A DNA stretch of 64,000 bases from Alternaria dauci (GCF_042100115.1 NC_091281.1:806001-870000), one strand, 5' to 3'; shown: positions 10,079-20,769, counted from the first letter of the stretch. The notes: generated by a model from the sequence alone, not told the origin. A program made the numbers and translations.

Positions 10079-12300
10079 CTAGAGAAGCACAATCGAGCGT
10101 GCCTCGGGATAATCTGATGCTTCTGGGTACCATTCTTCCGGATTCTGGAATACATCAGCGTTCTCATTCTCGATTATCTCATCACAGTCAAGATGTCTAC
10201 TTACACCCTTGGTCTGATTGAGATCTACTCTTTGAATCACCACCAACCCAACCCTCACATACTCGCTGCGCTCTTGATTCGTGCATATGGTTGCTATTCC
10301 AAAAGCCGGCGCAATCACCAGAACATCGCAGCGCTCGTAAATCTCGACGTCGAAAAGAACCCGCGCAGGGTGGGCTTTTTGATCGCGCATTTGAACGCTG
10401 CATGAGAAGTAGGTGTACTGCGCTGAATTTTTTGAGATGCCAGTAAGAGCCACGACTGAACCGGTGATGCGGGCGAAGCCAGTCGTCAACTCGCCGAGAG
10501 CATTCAAGCCCTTGGGCGTGACGCTGCACTCTTCGAGAGTTGCGCAAAACTCCCGTAACCACGCATTCATGTCAGTACTGAGCGCTCCCAAGCTGTAGTC
10601 TACCGGACCATCTCCAGACATAAATGACCAGGAAGGAGCTGTCCAATTAGCAGGCCGCTTAAAGGGTGCAACATCGTGTTTAGGTATCCACAAAAGCCAC
10701 TTGAGAAAATTGTGCTTCCAGAGTCCAGCGTAACTCGTGTCACCCGTCATGCGCCGTAAAACAGTCATGACGCCTGCGATGGCTGGAAACTTGTCTTTGG
10801 AGTAGGTAATTCCTCGTGAGGTGTAGTCCCGAACCAGCTGAAACCAGGCATCTTGCCCAAACGATGCCCCTGGTGGTAGACCTATGCAGGTCACTACGGC
10901 ACTGAGAGTGTACAGATGTGTCCATTGTCTGCTTTGCTCTTCGTGTTCAATACCGTTAGGGCACCGCCAGAGCATGTTGTCGCTTCCGAAATGTATAGAA
11001 CGCGTTGGCAGTAGTTGCTCTTGTAGGACCCAGGCTCGTTGGTATAGCGGATCTCTCACCGGTTCCTAAGTCATGTCAGATATTTCATGGATGCTCCCCA
11101 CACGGTCTTACCTGACTTCGCGTTTGTTGAGCAACAAGGTACAGCTCTAGATCACCCTCCTCGTCGCAAATTTCGACACGTTTAGTCATTGGCATCCTCC
11201 GTGGTCCGAGAAAACCCGCTCCGCAGTGCGAAGCATTTGATGCGGCAATATTTATGTATGAATTTGAGTAGATATCAGCCATGACAGCCGATTCTTTCTC
11301 CCAGTCTGCCGCGTCATCCTGTACTACAGGTAAGGATATCAGAATCAGTATATAGATCAAGATCGAAGACTAGAATTCGTACCAATGGCAAGACAGTCGA
11401 TCCAAATATACCGAATACCAAGATACCGCGCTATCATGACAGCATCCTGAAGGGTTTTGGGAAGATCCCGAAAGCTGATGCCACTCTTTCTCGACGGTAA
11501 AGTCTCCTTGGTAGTCATGAACGGCAGACCGCTACCCCAACAGTAGCTAAGCGTGGCATATTTTCCCAACTGTCCTGCGTTTGTTTCGACTAGCCTACAT
11601 TCGCTCGGAAGGAACAGATGTTCCCAATCATCTACATGCTTGGTCATAATATCTGCGCTAGGCATGGTGTCCAGGTCCAGGACCCTTGTAGGTAATTCTA
11701 CATCTTTCTGGAGACCAGAGCATTTTGTATGTCCAGTATTGCAATCATGAAACCAAGAAGTCAGCTGTTTCAATGGCACAGAGTCGAGCAACTTCTCTAG
11801 TTTTACGCTCTGAAAAAGGTTCGGAGATGGGGCATCTGGTTTCATAAGCTTGCCATACTGAGCCCATGTAAAACCTCACTTTACATACCAAATCTGCTCC
11901 GAAACTCCACAGCAGTCGTCTCCAAGGCATTTTCCAAACCAGGGGTTTGCTGCTCAAGATGTAAATGAAGTTTCTGGTTGTAGATGCCTTCAGATCCAGG
12001 AAGAAGAAGCCACACAGGAGCGACGTTCAGGTCCATCTCTTGTGAAAGTCGAATGTACGATGGCCTGTTTTCCAAATCGTGGATGAGCATGCTGCACAGC
12101 ACACAGCTGACGGCATTTTCTCTCAATTTCGGCAGTGTGGTCTGGCGTCTGTTGCATGTCCAGGCGTGGCTGTCGCCTCCCCAAGACTGACCATTTTCAT
12201 CGACCCAGGAATCCTTATTCCAGCCCGGAGGGTACTCGCCGCGTTGGAGCGCACGGAAGGGAATCGATCTGCAGCTTTTGCAAAGAGACATGGTCGGCAT
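10079..12300 (-). CDS. HET-domain (heterokaryon incompatibility) protein
   Basis: Member of the fungal HET-domain family, some of which trigger cell death on non-self recognition. Four exons, 12300-11889, 11835-11383, 11323-11112, 11065-10079, give 687 residues. The splice joins rebuild the core motifs: YATLSYCWG in exon 2, then YIWIDCLAIVQDDAADWEKE across intron 2 (Cys-Leu-Ala replaces the usual Cys-Leu-Cys), and RAWVLQEQLLPTRSIHF in exon 4. The N-terminus carries CKSC and CVLC pairs that may bind metal or simply reflect the family's usual Cys-rich lead. The C-terminal half (about 300 residues) has no recognised domain: no NACHT, WD40 or ankyrin repeats. The start could also be at 12291 (MSLCKSC). 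No partner gene is adjacent. Confidence 0.93.
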
Positions 12301-12715
12301 GTGGGTAGGGAATAAGTAAAGCGATAGTTGCGGCTTGCTGAAGTGAGGTGTGATGAGTGGGGTGTACCCGCTTCTTACAGCCTGCGGGTGCTCTAGGCCT
12401 CCCACGCGTTAGTTTCTCCATATTCACCCCACCCAACTTCCTCCTTTGATGGGTACATTCTCTTTACAAAGAACCGTGTAGTGCTTCAAGCTGTTGTTTA
12501 AACATGTATTTCCGTGGCAGGGTAGATATAGCTACCAATCTGATTTGATTTCCATTGTAAATTTCTTTTTTCAAGAAGTCTGTCGCATTCATTACAAGTT
12601 TATCTTTCCCATAGGCTTGAATCAAACCCACATTGCTCATTTCCAAACCCCATTAGCCTTCTAATTCATCATCGTTCTCTATCCAACATAGATGCCTCAC
12701 CAAAAAAAGGGGCCA
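12301..12715. other. Intergenic: HET gene promoter
   Basis: 415 bp upstream of the HET start and downstream of the 2EXR-like gene, both minus strand. No open frame beyond 75 codons and no domain seen. Confidence 0.5.
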
Positions 12716-14398
12716 TCACAGTCTATATGATATACCTCCACCCTCAGTCGCAATATCAAACCATTTAGAGATGCCACCAGCACAAGTGGTACGCAGATAA
12801 GCCCATCCTCTCGGCCTACACTTCGTTTCCAACGCCGGGTCCAACTCGAGCGCACGCTTGTAAGCCGCCGTCTGGCCGGTACTATCGACCGGATCAACGT
12901 ACTCGGGGATGTCGCTAAAGTCCTTTTTCTGGAAACGCTGGCGCCAGGTGATATCCACCGTACTGCCCGGGACAGAAGAGAAGGGCGTATTCTCCACGTA
13001 ATGAATGTGGATGCCAAGATCGTACATGACGGCCGGGAACCACTTCAGGCGGTCAAAGGAAGCGAAAGCGGATGCGCTGGGGACAGGAACGACCAGCTTC
13101 GAGTGTGCAGTGGTATCAGCTTTGCTCTTGCCCTTGCCCTTGTCCACTAGGGGAGAGGTGAGCTTCATCAGCACGATGAGTGTGTTGAGCTCTGGGATAC
13201 CTCCATAGGTATACTGTGGGTGGTGCTTGAGCGACCAAAGACGCCGACCGACAGGCTCAGTCAATCTCTTTTCGAAAACGTCGGCTTCCTTGATGTACTG
13301 GTTCATGCGGCGAAGGAGACCGGGCGACGTACTCTCCTTGCGCATTCCAATGCTGACCTGGACGTTGCGGATCATTTCAAAGCGACCCAAGTAAGCCAGG
13401 CGGTCAAAATAAGTCGAAGTATCCGGACCGACCTCAAAAGTGTTGGCAGAGTAGAAGATGGGGAGGGCCTCATTACGGGTCTCCTTATTGACGCGAGTGA
13501 TGCCAAGAAGATTGCTGATTGCGAAATGACCATCCTGGTTGTCATCGTGGAAATGAATGGCACCGTAGGCAGGATAGTCGCACAGATGCGGTTTGATGGG
13601 TCGACCCGTATCGAGCGCGAAGGCGTAGATGCGTTCACGTAGCTCCCGGGCGAGATCCATAAATTTGCGGAACTTTGCGTTGGACACCATCTTTGGGGGA
13701 TTGATCTCGTGCTCTTTAGTTTCAGAAGTGGAAGCATCGACCTCAGGACTGGGTGCAGGTGGCTGTGCATCAGTATCCGTATCTTGATCTGTATCCTCGG
13801 AAGAGTCTACAAGATCCATATAATTTTCTTCATAGAGCGTCGACCAATCGGGAATTGCTGTTGACGGGTCATTTGACTTGGCATGTTCTCTGTCAAAGAA
13901 GATTCTTCTGGGGCTGTCGTGAGAGAGCTGCGCTTGGTCCCTGCTCGCTCGGAAAGGCGCCAGACGGCGAGAGTCGAGCATTGATAGTGCAGGAGATGTT
14001 CCAGATGTCGTGGGTGCCGCTGTGATTGCACTCATCTGCTCCGTCTCATCAGAGGTCGTATTACACTTGTAGCAGTACTGGGTTCCATCGGGGAAGGTCA
14101 CAGGGTCAGGACACGGGCAGTATTTTTTTAGTGGCACCATCATCGAAAGCAACAGACGTGCTGAAGCAGCGAGACTTGTGTCGATCTTTTCTGTACCTGA
14201 TCGCTGCTGAGCATTGCCGATGAGTTGCTGTGTATATATGTTAATATTTCTGACGAAGATGGGATTTTGAAACGGGATACGCACCATGCGAACGCGCTTC
14301 GGCGACCCAGTGGCCATGGAGAGTGGTGGCTCGCTCGACGAGCGCTTCTTACGAGGAAGTCCTCGCCTGGTGGGCGAAAGTGAGTCTCTACCACTCAT
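12716..14398 (-). CDS. 2EXR-like fungal protein of unknown function
   Basis: 560 residues if unspliced. The domain beginning around residue 240, with FMDLARELRERIYAFAL, then GITRVNKETRNEALPIFYS and ANTFEVGPDTSTYFDRLAYL, has the layout of the 2EXR/F-box-like family found in many copies in filamentous ascomycetes; its function is unknown. The N-terminal half is low complexity, Ser/Thr/Asp rich, with basic patches (KKRSSSEP, SPKRVR) and a Cys-containing stretch (KKYCPCPDPVTFPDGTQYCY) that resembles a small metal-binding knuckle. A 57-nt segment at 14228-14284 has GTGCGT and ACAG ends and a TTAAC branch site but is in frame and stop-free, so the true protein may be 19 residues shorter. Confidence 0.72.
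   Translation of the reverse strand: MSGRDSLSPTRRGLPRKKRSSSEPPLSMATGSPKRVRMVRIPFQNPIFVRNINIYTQQLIGNAQQRSGTEKIDTSLAASARLLLSMMVPLKKYCPCPDPVTFPDGTQYCYKCNTTSDETEQMSAITAAPTTSGTSPALSMLDSRRLAPFRASRDQAQLSHDSPRRIFFDREHAKSNDPSTAIPDWSTLYEENYMDLVDSSEDTDQDTDTDAQPPAPSPEVDASTSETKEHEINPPKMVSNAKFRKFMDLARELRERIYAFALDTGRPIKPHLCDYPAYGAIHFHDDNQDGHFAISNLLGITRVNKETRNEALPIFYSANTFEVGPDTSTYFDRLAYLGRFEMIRNVQVSIGMRKESTSPGLLRRMNQYIKEADVFEKRLTEPVGRRLWSLKHHPQYTYGGIPELNTLIVLMKLTSPLVDKGKGKSKADTTAHSKLVVPVPSASAFASFDRLKWFPAVMYDLGIHIHYVENTPFSSVPGSTVDITWRQRFQKKDFSDIPEYVDPVDSTGQTAAYKRALELDPALETKCRPRGWAYLRTTCAGGISKWFDIATEGGGISYRL
14228..14284 (-). other. Candidate in-frame 57-nt intron inside the 2EXR-like gene
   Basis: On the minus strand this segment starts GTGCGT, contains TTAAC and ends TATACACAG. 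Its length is a multiple of three and it holds no stop, so either spliced or retained forms are translatable. The encoded residues (Ile/Asn/Phe rich) differ in character from the polar flanks, which favours it being an intron. Confidence 0.55.
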
Positions 14399-14807
14399 CG
14401 AGTGCTTGTGAGACTGAAAGGCTGGTTAAAATATTTCTGTAGCACACTACAGTTGTCACAACTAGCCCTGTTTCGAGAGGTCGAGGTTTAGTTTGAAGCG
14501 GGATAGGGAGGTGAGGGTGAGAGCACAAAGGGTGAAATTAGACAGATAAATATTGTTAGCATTTGTATCAAAGTGGCGCTCACCGGCTCTTCGCCCGCGC
14601 TCTCACCTCTTGCTCTGTGAGGCTAGAAAAAATGGGCAAGCGGTAGCAGTGCGGGTGATTCATGGTCAAGGCAACGCGTAGTACCACGGTACATCTTGTG
14701 CAGTGACGACACCCAATACCTGGAAGTCATGACCCACGATAAATGAGAGATAAGTTCGCAGCCGATTATGCACATATCGCGATTGGTTATTTTTCCATTG
14801 CCGGTCC
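14399..14807. other. Intergenic, minus-strand tandem genes
   Basis: 409 bp containing the promoter of the 2EXR-like gene and the 3' end of the next gene. The frame of the upstream gene ends at a TAA inside a GTAAGG sequence, so a short extra exon here cannot be excluded. Confidence 0.4.
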
Positions 14808-16085
14808 TTACCACCTCTTGTTTTCGTCGTTAAAGTCGCGGCCCTGGCGCTCTCGCTCTAATCTAGCATCGAACTCTTGCTGTGCGCGCTCCTTCTCCTT
14901 AGCCCTCTCATCGTCGCCGTCGACAAAGCTGTACGAATCGCCAAGCGTGGAGCCTTCTCTTTGCTCCCTGCGCTCAGGCTCTGCTCTTCGTGCCTGGTGC
15001 TGTGGCCTTTGAAGGGGCGCTGGCGCACCACCGCGCCTAAGACGGTCCCAACTTGATTCGCCAGGCCTTACCTGCGGTTGGGGCTGCGAATGCGGGTTGT
15101 TGACTTCATCTTGGAAGAGGCCACCGGTAGGCGAAGCGTCGTCATCGAAAAGGAGCGATGACGGCTGTGCAGACTGACGTCGCGGAGATGGCTGGCGATT
15201 CCAAGCTTCAGTAGATGGCGGGGCCTGCTGGCGTTGTGGAGTGGGCTGCGATGTATCGTTGGAGAAAGTCTCCCATGTATCCGTTCCTGCGGATTGTGTG
15301 CCCCATGCTTCGTTTCCAGCGGTCGGGCTCATGTCATCCCCTCCATCACCATTCTCCTGGGGTTGCTTACCCCATCTAGCCTGTGGCGACGGACCACCTC
15401 CGGCACGGTTCCTCACCTGCTCCTGGAACTCTCGTCGCCTTTCCTGAATCTCGCGTCCTTGTTGTGCAGTCTTTTGGCCTTCGGCGAGTGACGAGGCCTT
15501 CAACTCCTGTCCAAACTGTTCTAGTTTAGGATCATTCGACGTGTTGGCTGCAGCGAGCGGCTGAGCGAGGAGCTGGCCAATGCTGTTGCCCACCTGTCCT
15601 GCCACCAGCACATATAGACAAAAGCGCCATGAGTGTCGTGCGAACTGCGCCATCTGGCCCTTGATGGGGCCAAATTTGTTTCGGTCAATGTCCTCGACTT
15701 TCGGCTGGTAGAAGGGGTACTTCATCTTGTCCCAGGTCCTGTACCACTGGTACGTTCCTGCGGCTGCACCCGTTGCGGCGAAGTAGCTTTTTGTCTGCTC
15801 GAGCTGGTATAGGTGGTACGCGAGCGCCTGTGCTTCCTCCGGGTTCAATTGACGGCCAACCTTGCGCTCGGCAAACTTGAGCGTACTCTCAGTCTTGAAG
15901 CGGACAGCGCGTTCGGAGAAGCCCATGAAGGTGCCTATGATGGGCAATGGCTTGGGTAGGGTGCTCGCGTCGAAGCGGGCGCCTGAGGATGGCGGCGACG
16001 CGGATGCATATGGGTCGTCCGACGAGGGATATGGGTTGTCTGAGAAGCCTTCCGGGGCTGTCTTGTCGACGTCTTCAAGCACCAT
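14808..16085 (-). CDS. Conserved fungal hypothetical protein, possible single-span membrane protein
   Basis: 425 residues in one exon, starting MVLEDVDKTAPEGFSDNPYP. Residues about 45-170 are ordered: an N-terminal helix-rich block (FSERAVRFKTESTLKFAERK, then Tyr/Gln-rich LAYHLYQLEQTKSYF), a YRTWDKMKYPFYQPK motif, then one hydrophobic helix with LYVLVAGQVGNSIG. The remaining 250 residues are disordered: Gln/Pro/Ser/Arg rich, ending in a highly charged coiled stretch. I recognise no characterised family. The open frame extends upstream to about 16313, but the upstream residues are not convincing. The stop follows KRW inside GTAAGG, which could be a splice donor; the natural C-terminus may therefore differ slightly. 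Confidence 0.75.
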   Translation of the reverse strand: MVLEDVDKTAPEGFSDNPYPSSDDPYASASPPSSGARFDASTLPKPLPIIGTFMGFSERAVRFKTESTLKFAERKVGRQLNPEEAQALAYHLYQLEQTKSYFAATGAAAGTYQWYRTWDKMKYPFYQPKVEDIDRNKFGPIKGQMAQFARHSWRFCLYVLVAGQVGNSIGQLLAQPLAAANTSNDPKLEQFGQELKASSLAEGQKTAQQGREIQERRREFQEQVRNRAGGGPSPQARWGKQPQENGDGGDDMSPTAGNEAWGTQSAGTDTWETFSNDTSQPTPQRQQAPPSTEAWNRQPSPRRQSAQPSSLLFDDDASPTGGLFQDEVNNPHSQPQPQVRPGESSWDRLRRGGAPAPLQRPQHQARRAEPERREQREGSTLGDSYSFVDGDDERAKEKERAQQEFDARLERERQGRDFNDENKRW

Positions 16086-16776
16086 GTTTGACGTGTCTGG
16101 GATCGTCTTGTCTTGGTGTCTGGTTGTAAAGTCGAGTTGCGTGGTGTGACGCAAAGGACCATCGGAGCTTGTGATGTCCTCGAGTGCTGGACTCAAACCA
16201 TGACGCCATGGAACATTGCCTCGGGAGTCGGGACCACCGCCAGAGCAAGGGTCCCGTTCTGCAAACACCCATGCACCATGCAGTTGCCCAACATGCCTCT
16301 TACGCAGAGCCAACGTTGATTCTCATGTTGATTCTCACGTTAGTTTGCTATCCTCTTCACAGGGTCAATGTCAAAAGTTGCAAGGTTCAATATGGTCTAT
16401 TTCCCAAACACAATCCCAACCCAGCAATATACCATCCCTAGAATGTATATACTTATACAATGAACAAAGAAATGAACCTGCTCCAGGCTCGATCAAACTA
16501 CTGCAAGCCCCCATATGCACGCAAAGAAACAGAAGCTGGAATATGTTGAGCGAGGAAATACCGGATTCGCTTCAGGAGAACGCCGCGACCCAAAGCCGCC
16601 TATGACGGCCAATTACGATAACCAGAAATTACTCTCAGAGTGCGCTGGAAGAAAAGCGACAAATGGAAACACGGTGCAACCATCTCTTGCGACACGCTGT
16701 GCGTACTTTTGCCGACCCTGGTTGTCGTTGGAAGAGGACATGGTAACCAGAGTTTAAGCTTCCATGAATATGACAA
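16086..16776. other. Intergenic between hypothetical gene and UBL3-like gene
   Basis: 691 bp with the promoter of the preceding minus-strand gene and the 3' untranslated region of the UBL3-like gene. Open frames on the plus strand lack any domain and are not supported. Confidence 0.5.
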
Positions 16777-17865
16777 CTATAAGATGATGCAGCGGCAGCC
16801 AGCCGTAGGTTCATCTTCGGTATCTCTTCGGCTCCCAGTCTTTCCGGTTTTGGCGTTTTCTTCGTCGTCGACCATTTCCTGCGGCTTGACTGTCATGTGC
16901 ACCACGTTGGGGGAGTCTGTCTGGAACCGGCAATCTGTCTGTTGTCAGTAGCTGCACCATGAAGTTTGGAGGACCGGGCTATGCAGGCTGCACGTCGTAG
17001 CTGGTTCGGCCAGTAAGAAGCATGTGCCGAGCGATTGGACAAGCCACGCCAAGACCTGAGCTGATGGAGAGAGGTTCTTACCTTTTAGCGGCGATTTGTC
17101 GTCGAGCATGCGACCAAAGTGTATCAGCCGTATTGAGACTGGCGAGGTAGGTCGAGTCTCCCACTCTGTGATTGCGAGTTAGCGTTTGTCCAAGGAGGTG
17201 TAAGAGTGCGTGCCCAAGTTGCATGGCCGAGCATTATGCAGATCAAGATAGACAGAGAGAGAGACCCCACTGCCCAGCCAAGCAACGAGCCGTCTTGTGG
17301 GCAGAGCAAGGAACAAAGGCGCATGCGTACCTTCTCGCCAGTCCCGCCATATCAGCTCCTTGAGCGTGTATACACTGATGTTGTAGGGGTCCATGTTCTC
17401 GACGTTGATGTTGCGCTTCTTCAGGTACTTCTCCTCGATCTTGTACGGATGCCTCGCACCACTAGTGAGGAGCAGCATTATGACGAGCACGGGGCCGTTT
17501 GTGTTGTCTGGGTTCGCAGCTGGCGTGTCCGTCGACGGCCCAATCGCCTCGGTCTCTGCGCGATTTAACGCAGCCGGCGGTGCGGGTTTCACAGACGGGG
17601 AAGCGGCGACGGGCGCCGTGTCAGCAGCGCTGCTGTCGGGCACAGGTGGTGTCGAAGTCGCCATGGGAGCTGCAGCGGGTGTCTCTGCAAGCTGCGTGCT
17701 CGTGTTTGCAGAGGCTGGTGCGACGCCCGACGCCTGGAGCGTCCTCATCTCGACGGGGCTCGACGACAGGCCTTGGTCGCTCCTGCTCTGCGGTCGCGAC
17801 CCTGAGCCCGCTTGTTGTGGAGTGCTCTGTGGTGCCGTGGGGGCTTGATCCGCTGTAGACGCCAT
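16777..17865 (-). CDS. UBL3/MUB-like ubiquitin-fold protein with CAAX prenylation box
   Basis: Ubiquitin-fold protein predicted to be prenylated and membrane attached. Exons 17865-17331, 17165-17082, 16934-16777 (introns 165 and 147 nt) give 258 residues. The last 120 residues form the fold: VLVIMLLLTSGARHPYKIEE, VYTLKELIWRDWREEWETRP (joined across intron 1), SIRLIHFGRMLDDKSPLKDC (across intron 2), then PNVVHMTVKPQ. The C-terminus is CRCIIL, a CAAX box (CIIL) favouring geranylgeranylation, with a second cysteine two residues upstream. No C-terminal Gly-Gly, so it is not a conjugated modifier. This matches animal UBL3 and plant MUB proteins, which dock partners at membranes and sort cargo. The first 135 residues are an Ala/Pro/Ser/Thr-rich disordered extension, longer than in animal UBL3. 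Start chosen at the first ATG in frame (MASTADQAP). Confidence 0.9.
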
Positions 17866-18753
17866 GGCTGGTCGGCTGCAACTCGCGATGTGATGCGACG
17901 ATAGGAGGAGCGAGCGAGCGATTGATCGAGGCCAAGCGAGTGGGCGACGGATGCACGGCGGGGGGTTCTTGCGGCCAGAGGAATGGGACGAGGCGGAGGC
18001 GTCTTCGTCGTCGCAGAGGGCACGGCAGCGAAGAATAGTTTGGTGTTGAGATGTATCGGGGCTTCTGACCGGTGCGTGATGGAAGGTCGGGCGGCCGTGC
18101 GCGATTGGAACGTCGCCGTCGCCGCCTTGCTCTCCTTCTCCGCAATCCGCAAACGCGGCAACAACGACCCGCTGGCTCCACCACGAGAGCCAGCCACTAC
18201 TGGGCCGAGAACACCGCCTCAATGCTGCCCGCCTACAATTCGCTGCTACACAATCCATTGCTCCCCACGCACCCTTATCCAGCTGCCGTGGGCGTCTCCT
18301 GTCACTGTCAACTCTGCTAGACCCGCACTGCGCCGGCCTTTCGCTACTCAAGCGTATGCCCCTGCATGCTATCCAGCCCCCATCGCGATAGTTTGGTCTA
18401 CATGCATCTACTGTGCGCCACATGCACAGTAATCAAGGTGGACCCGAGCTTCGTCCCGACATATCTCGCAGCACTGTGTACCACATGACAAGTCTACCAA
18501 GTGTCTTTGGTGCTTCAACGCATCGCTCCCACACATGCTCGGCTCCAGACTTCACACAAGAGAGGATGGACCATTCTCGGCGAGTTTGTCGAGCCGGGTA
18601 AGTGGCATGTTTCATTGCTTCGTTCATGTCTTGGTTGTGCACCATCTTTGGCGTGTCTATATCGTAAACTGTCCCTGCTGCGAGTCCAACTGTCGCTTCC
18701 ACGAATGCGCAGTATCCTCGGGGCTGCTGCTTGGACATGGCAACATTACGAAA
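17866..18753. other. Intergenic: UBL3-like promoter
   Basis: 888 bp between UMP1 (3' end) and the UBL3-like start, both minus strand. Long open frames occur on both strands because the sequence is GC-rich and simple, with CGA/CGG-like runs near 17890-18130, but none has a domain or consistent splice sites. Confidence 0.5.
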
Positions 18754-19279
18754 CTACCAGTTCATCTTCATCTTGTGCTCAATCTCCGTGTGGAAATCTG
18801 GCACCTCACGTAGCTCGCTGCCAGTGAAGACATCCTCCCAGCCAATCTCGCAGTCCCGTCCCTGCAGAATGTCCCGGTGAACGCCACTGCTTCCACCCAG
18901 AGTTGCCGGCCTCCACTCGCCTGCCTCGGCAATCTTGAGCTCCATACCCCTACGCACTGGCTCTGCAATACCAAACTGTCGCCTCAGCATCTCCATCTTC
19001 AGCCGGTCTTGGGTGTCTCGCCATTGGGTAAGACGAGCCTCGAGCGGGTGGGCCGACTGCAGAGCGACGGGTGCTTTCGACGATGATGATGCGGTCGGTG
19101 CTATGGAAGTTTGGCCGAGGCGAGATCGCAGCGTGTCGTGGACACCGGGAGCAGAGGGCGCCGATGTCTCGAGAGCAGTTTGCGTGGGGTGCGCCTTGTT
19201 AGGGACGAAGCGGAGAGACTGCGGTGCATGTTAGGACATGTCCATGTACAAGAGCGCTACAGTGCTGCGAGCTTACCAT
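18754..19279 (-). CDS. UMP1: Proteasome maturation factor UMP1
   Basis: Chaperone of 20S proteasome assembly; it sits inside half-proteasomes and is degraded when the mature particle forms. The coding region is split so that the first coding exon is only the ATG (19279-19277); a 58-nt intron (19276-19219, GTAAGC..CGCAG) separates it from the rest (19218-18754). Total 155 residues. The protein begins MSLRFVPNKAHPTQ, and the conserved UMP1 C-terminal half is intact: EMLRRQFGIAEPVRRGMELK, EWRPATLGGSSGVHRDIL, then GRDCEIGWEDVFTGSEL. The N-terminal third is Ser/Ala/Thr rich and variable, as in the family. No other ATG fits: without the tiny first exon the start would be inside the conserved domain. 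Confidence 0.95.
19219..19276 (-). other. Intron separating the UMP1 start codon from the rest of the gene
   Basis: Begins GTAAGC directly after the ATG, contains CTAAC about 11 nt before the acceptor, and ends CCGCAG. This phase-0 intron isolates the initiator codon on its own exon. Confidence 0.85.
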
Positions 19280-19578
19280 CTTGACGAATGTGGCACCGAG
19301 CGTACGTCGAGTCGTGTTGAGTTGATCCGTATGGCGATTCGACTTCAAGTAATCGTCTCGATAGGCTGCAGTGTTGTTGACGTTGAGATGCGGGATGTCG
19401 ACTTGTTGTAATCGATCGATGGGAGCTCACCCTCCAGGCTACGAGGGACGCGCCCACTAGCGCGGCCTTGGCATACTAGCAGATAGTCAGTCCCCGAACG
19501 CGACCATGTCACAAACATGAGAACCCACCATCCAGCGCAGATGATGTTTCTCTTTCAATTGCTTTCAGCTACAAACAG
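19280..19578. promoter_or_regulatory. UMP1 promoter region
   Basis: 299 bp between the UMP1 start codon and the DUF92 gene stop, both on the minus strand. I see no recognisable PACE-type proteasome element (GGTGGCAAA). Confidence 0.4.
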
Positions 19579-20769
19579 CTACATGCCGACCATGCTGCTC
19601 AGGGGCAGATCCCAGACTACGCAAGCAGCTATCATGGCCCCTACACTGACCGTACCCGCCATGAGAATGTTGACGGCATTGTTGTCCAGCAAGTCGCTCC
19701 CAATCTCGATTTTTCGACTCTCGTGCTGTGCGTCGGCGACTGCGTTGCCGCTCGCTCCAGCTTTCAGCATCGTTTCCGATGCCTTGACCGACGCCGCAGT
19801 GTCCGCCCCGCTCGTCTTCGCAATGCCGCTCTTGCCTTCCGAACGACTGCTGACTTTACTTTGCACCTGACCCATCTTTGAGAGGTGAAGCGGATTACTG
19901 CTGCGTACAAGAACTCGTCTGCCTCCTTCACCTTCTACAACCTTGCCTGAATGCACGTCAATGACGCTAGCTTGCACCAGAGCACCGAGAAGCGAGTCGA
20001 CGAGTGTTCCACCAAAGCCGGCAGCTGTCAACGCAAGTGTATATACCGTCTTCTGAGACAAGTTCCAGTCTTTGCAAAAGGGCACAAGGAGCGTAGATGT
20101 GGCTGAAAGTATGAAAGCTCCAAGCAGCCCAGCACCCAGTCCAGTCGCTGTCACCCCTCCATTTGTACCAGGCGGGACTATGCGCCATGGCGCTGTTATC
20201 AGACGTGGCTTCGATTTCGAGAGGATACCGAGTTCAGAGGAGAATGTGTCTGCGGCGACTGCGGCGTAGTTACTAGACTATATTAGCAATGTGCGGGAAC
20301 ATGGAAGTTATTTGCTTACGCCACGATGCCTATCACCAGCGCATCGCTGCCTCTGTGCCAACATAGACCCTGCTCGAAATATTTCCCTTCTTTCCTTAGC
20401 TGCCAGAGGTGCAGCAATATTAGCACCGAGGCTACGCCAGAGTTTGCAATAACTTGAACATGGTTGCGAGTGCTTTCCCCACCAGATTCACCCGTCGCCG
20501 ACTGTGTCAACTTTGCCTTGACATCATGTTTGACCTGCCCTTGTGTTAATCATCTGCTGCGGCATTCTTGGAGAAGAGCATACCTTTGTCACAGTACTGC
20601 CAGCCAAGAAGAAGACTGCAAGAAGCGCAAAGAATACACTCCACGGATGCAATGCGTGTACAACTGCTGTCGCGAACGCGGCGAGAATTCCGACTGGAGT
20701 CAGTGATTTTCGCGAGTACGCTCTATACACGAGCGCAGCAGTGGCTGGAACCGCTATCACGGGTCTCAT
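19579..20769 (-). CDS. TMEM19/DUF92 family integral membrane protein
   Basis: Polytopic membrane protein of the DUF92/TMEM19 family. Three exons, 20769-20584, 20534-20320, 20272-19579 (introns 49 and 47 nt), give 364 residues. The family features are the early hydrophobic helices (GILAAFATAVVHALHPW, VFFALLAVFFLAGSTVTK), then VKHDVKAKLTQ across intron 1, VIANSGVASVLILLHLW, NYAAVAADTFSSELGILSKS after intron 2, and PPGTNGGVTATGLGAGLLGA. Near the C-terminus, the DLLDNNAVNILMAGTVSVGA segment is also typical. The plant member VTE6 is a phytyl-phosphate kinase; whether the fungal protein acts on a prenyl phosphate is unknown. A Ser/Lys/Ala-rich loop of about 90 residues before the last helices is longer than usual. 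Confidence 0.92.
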
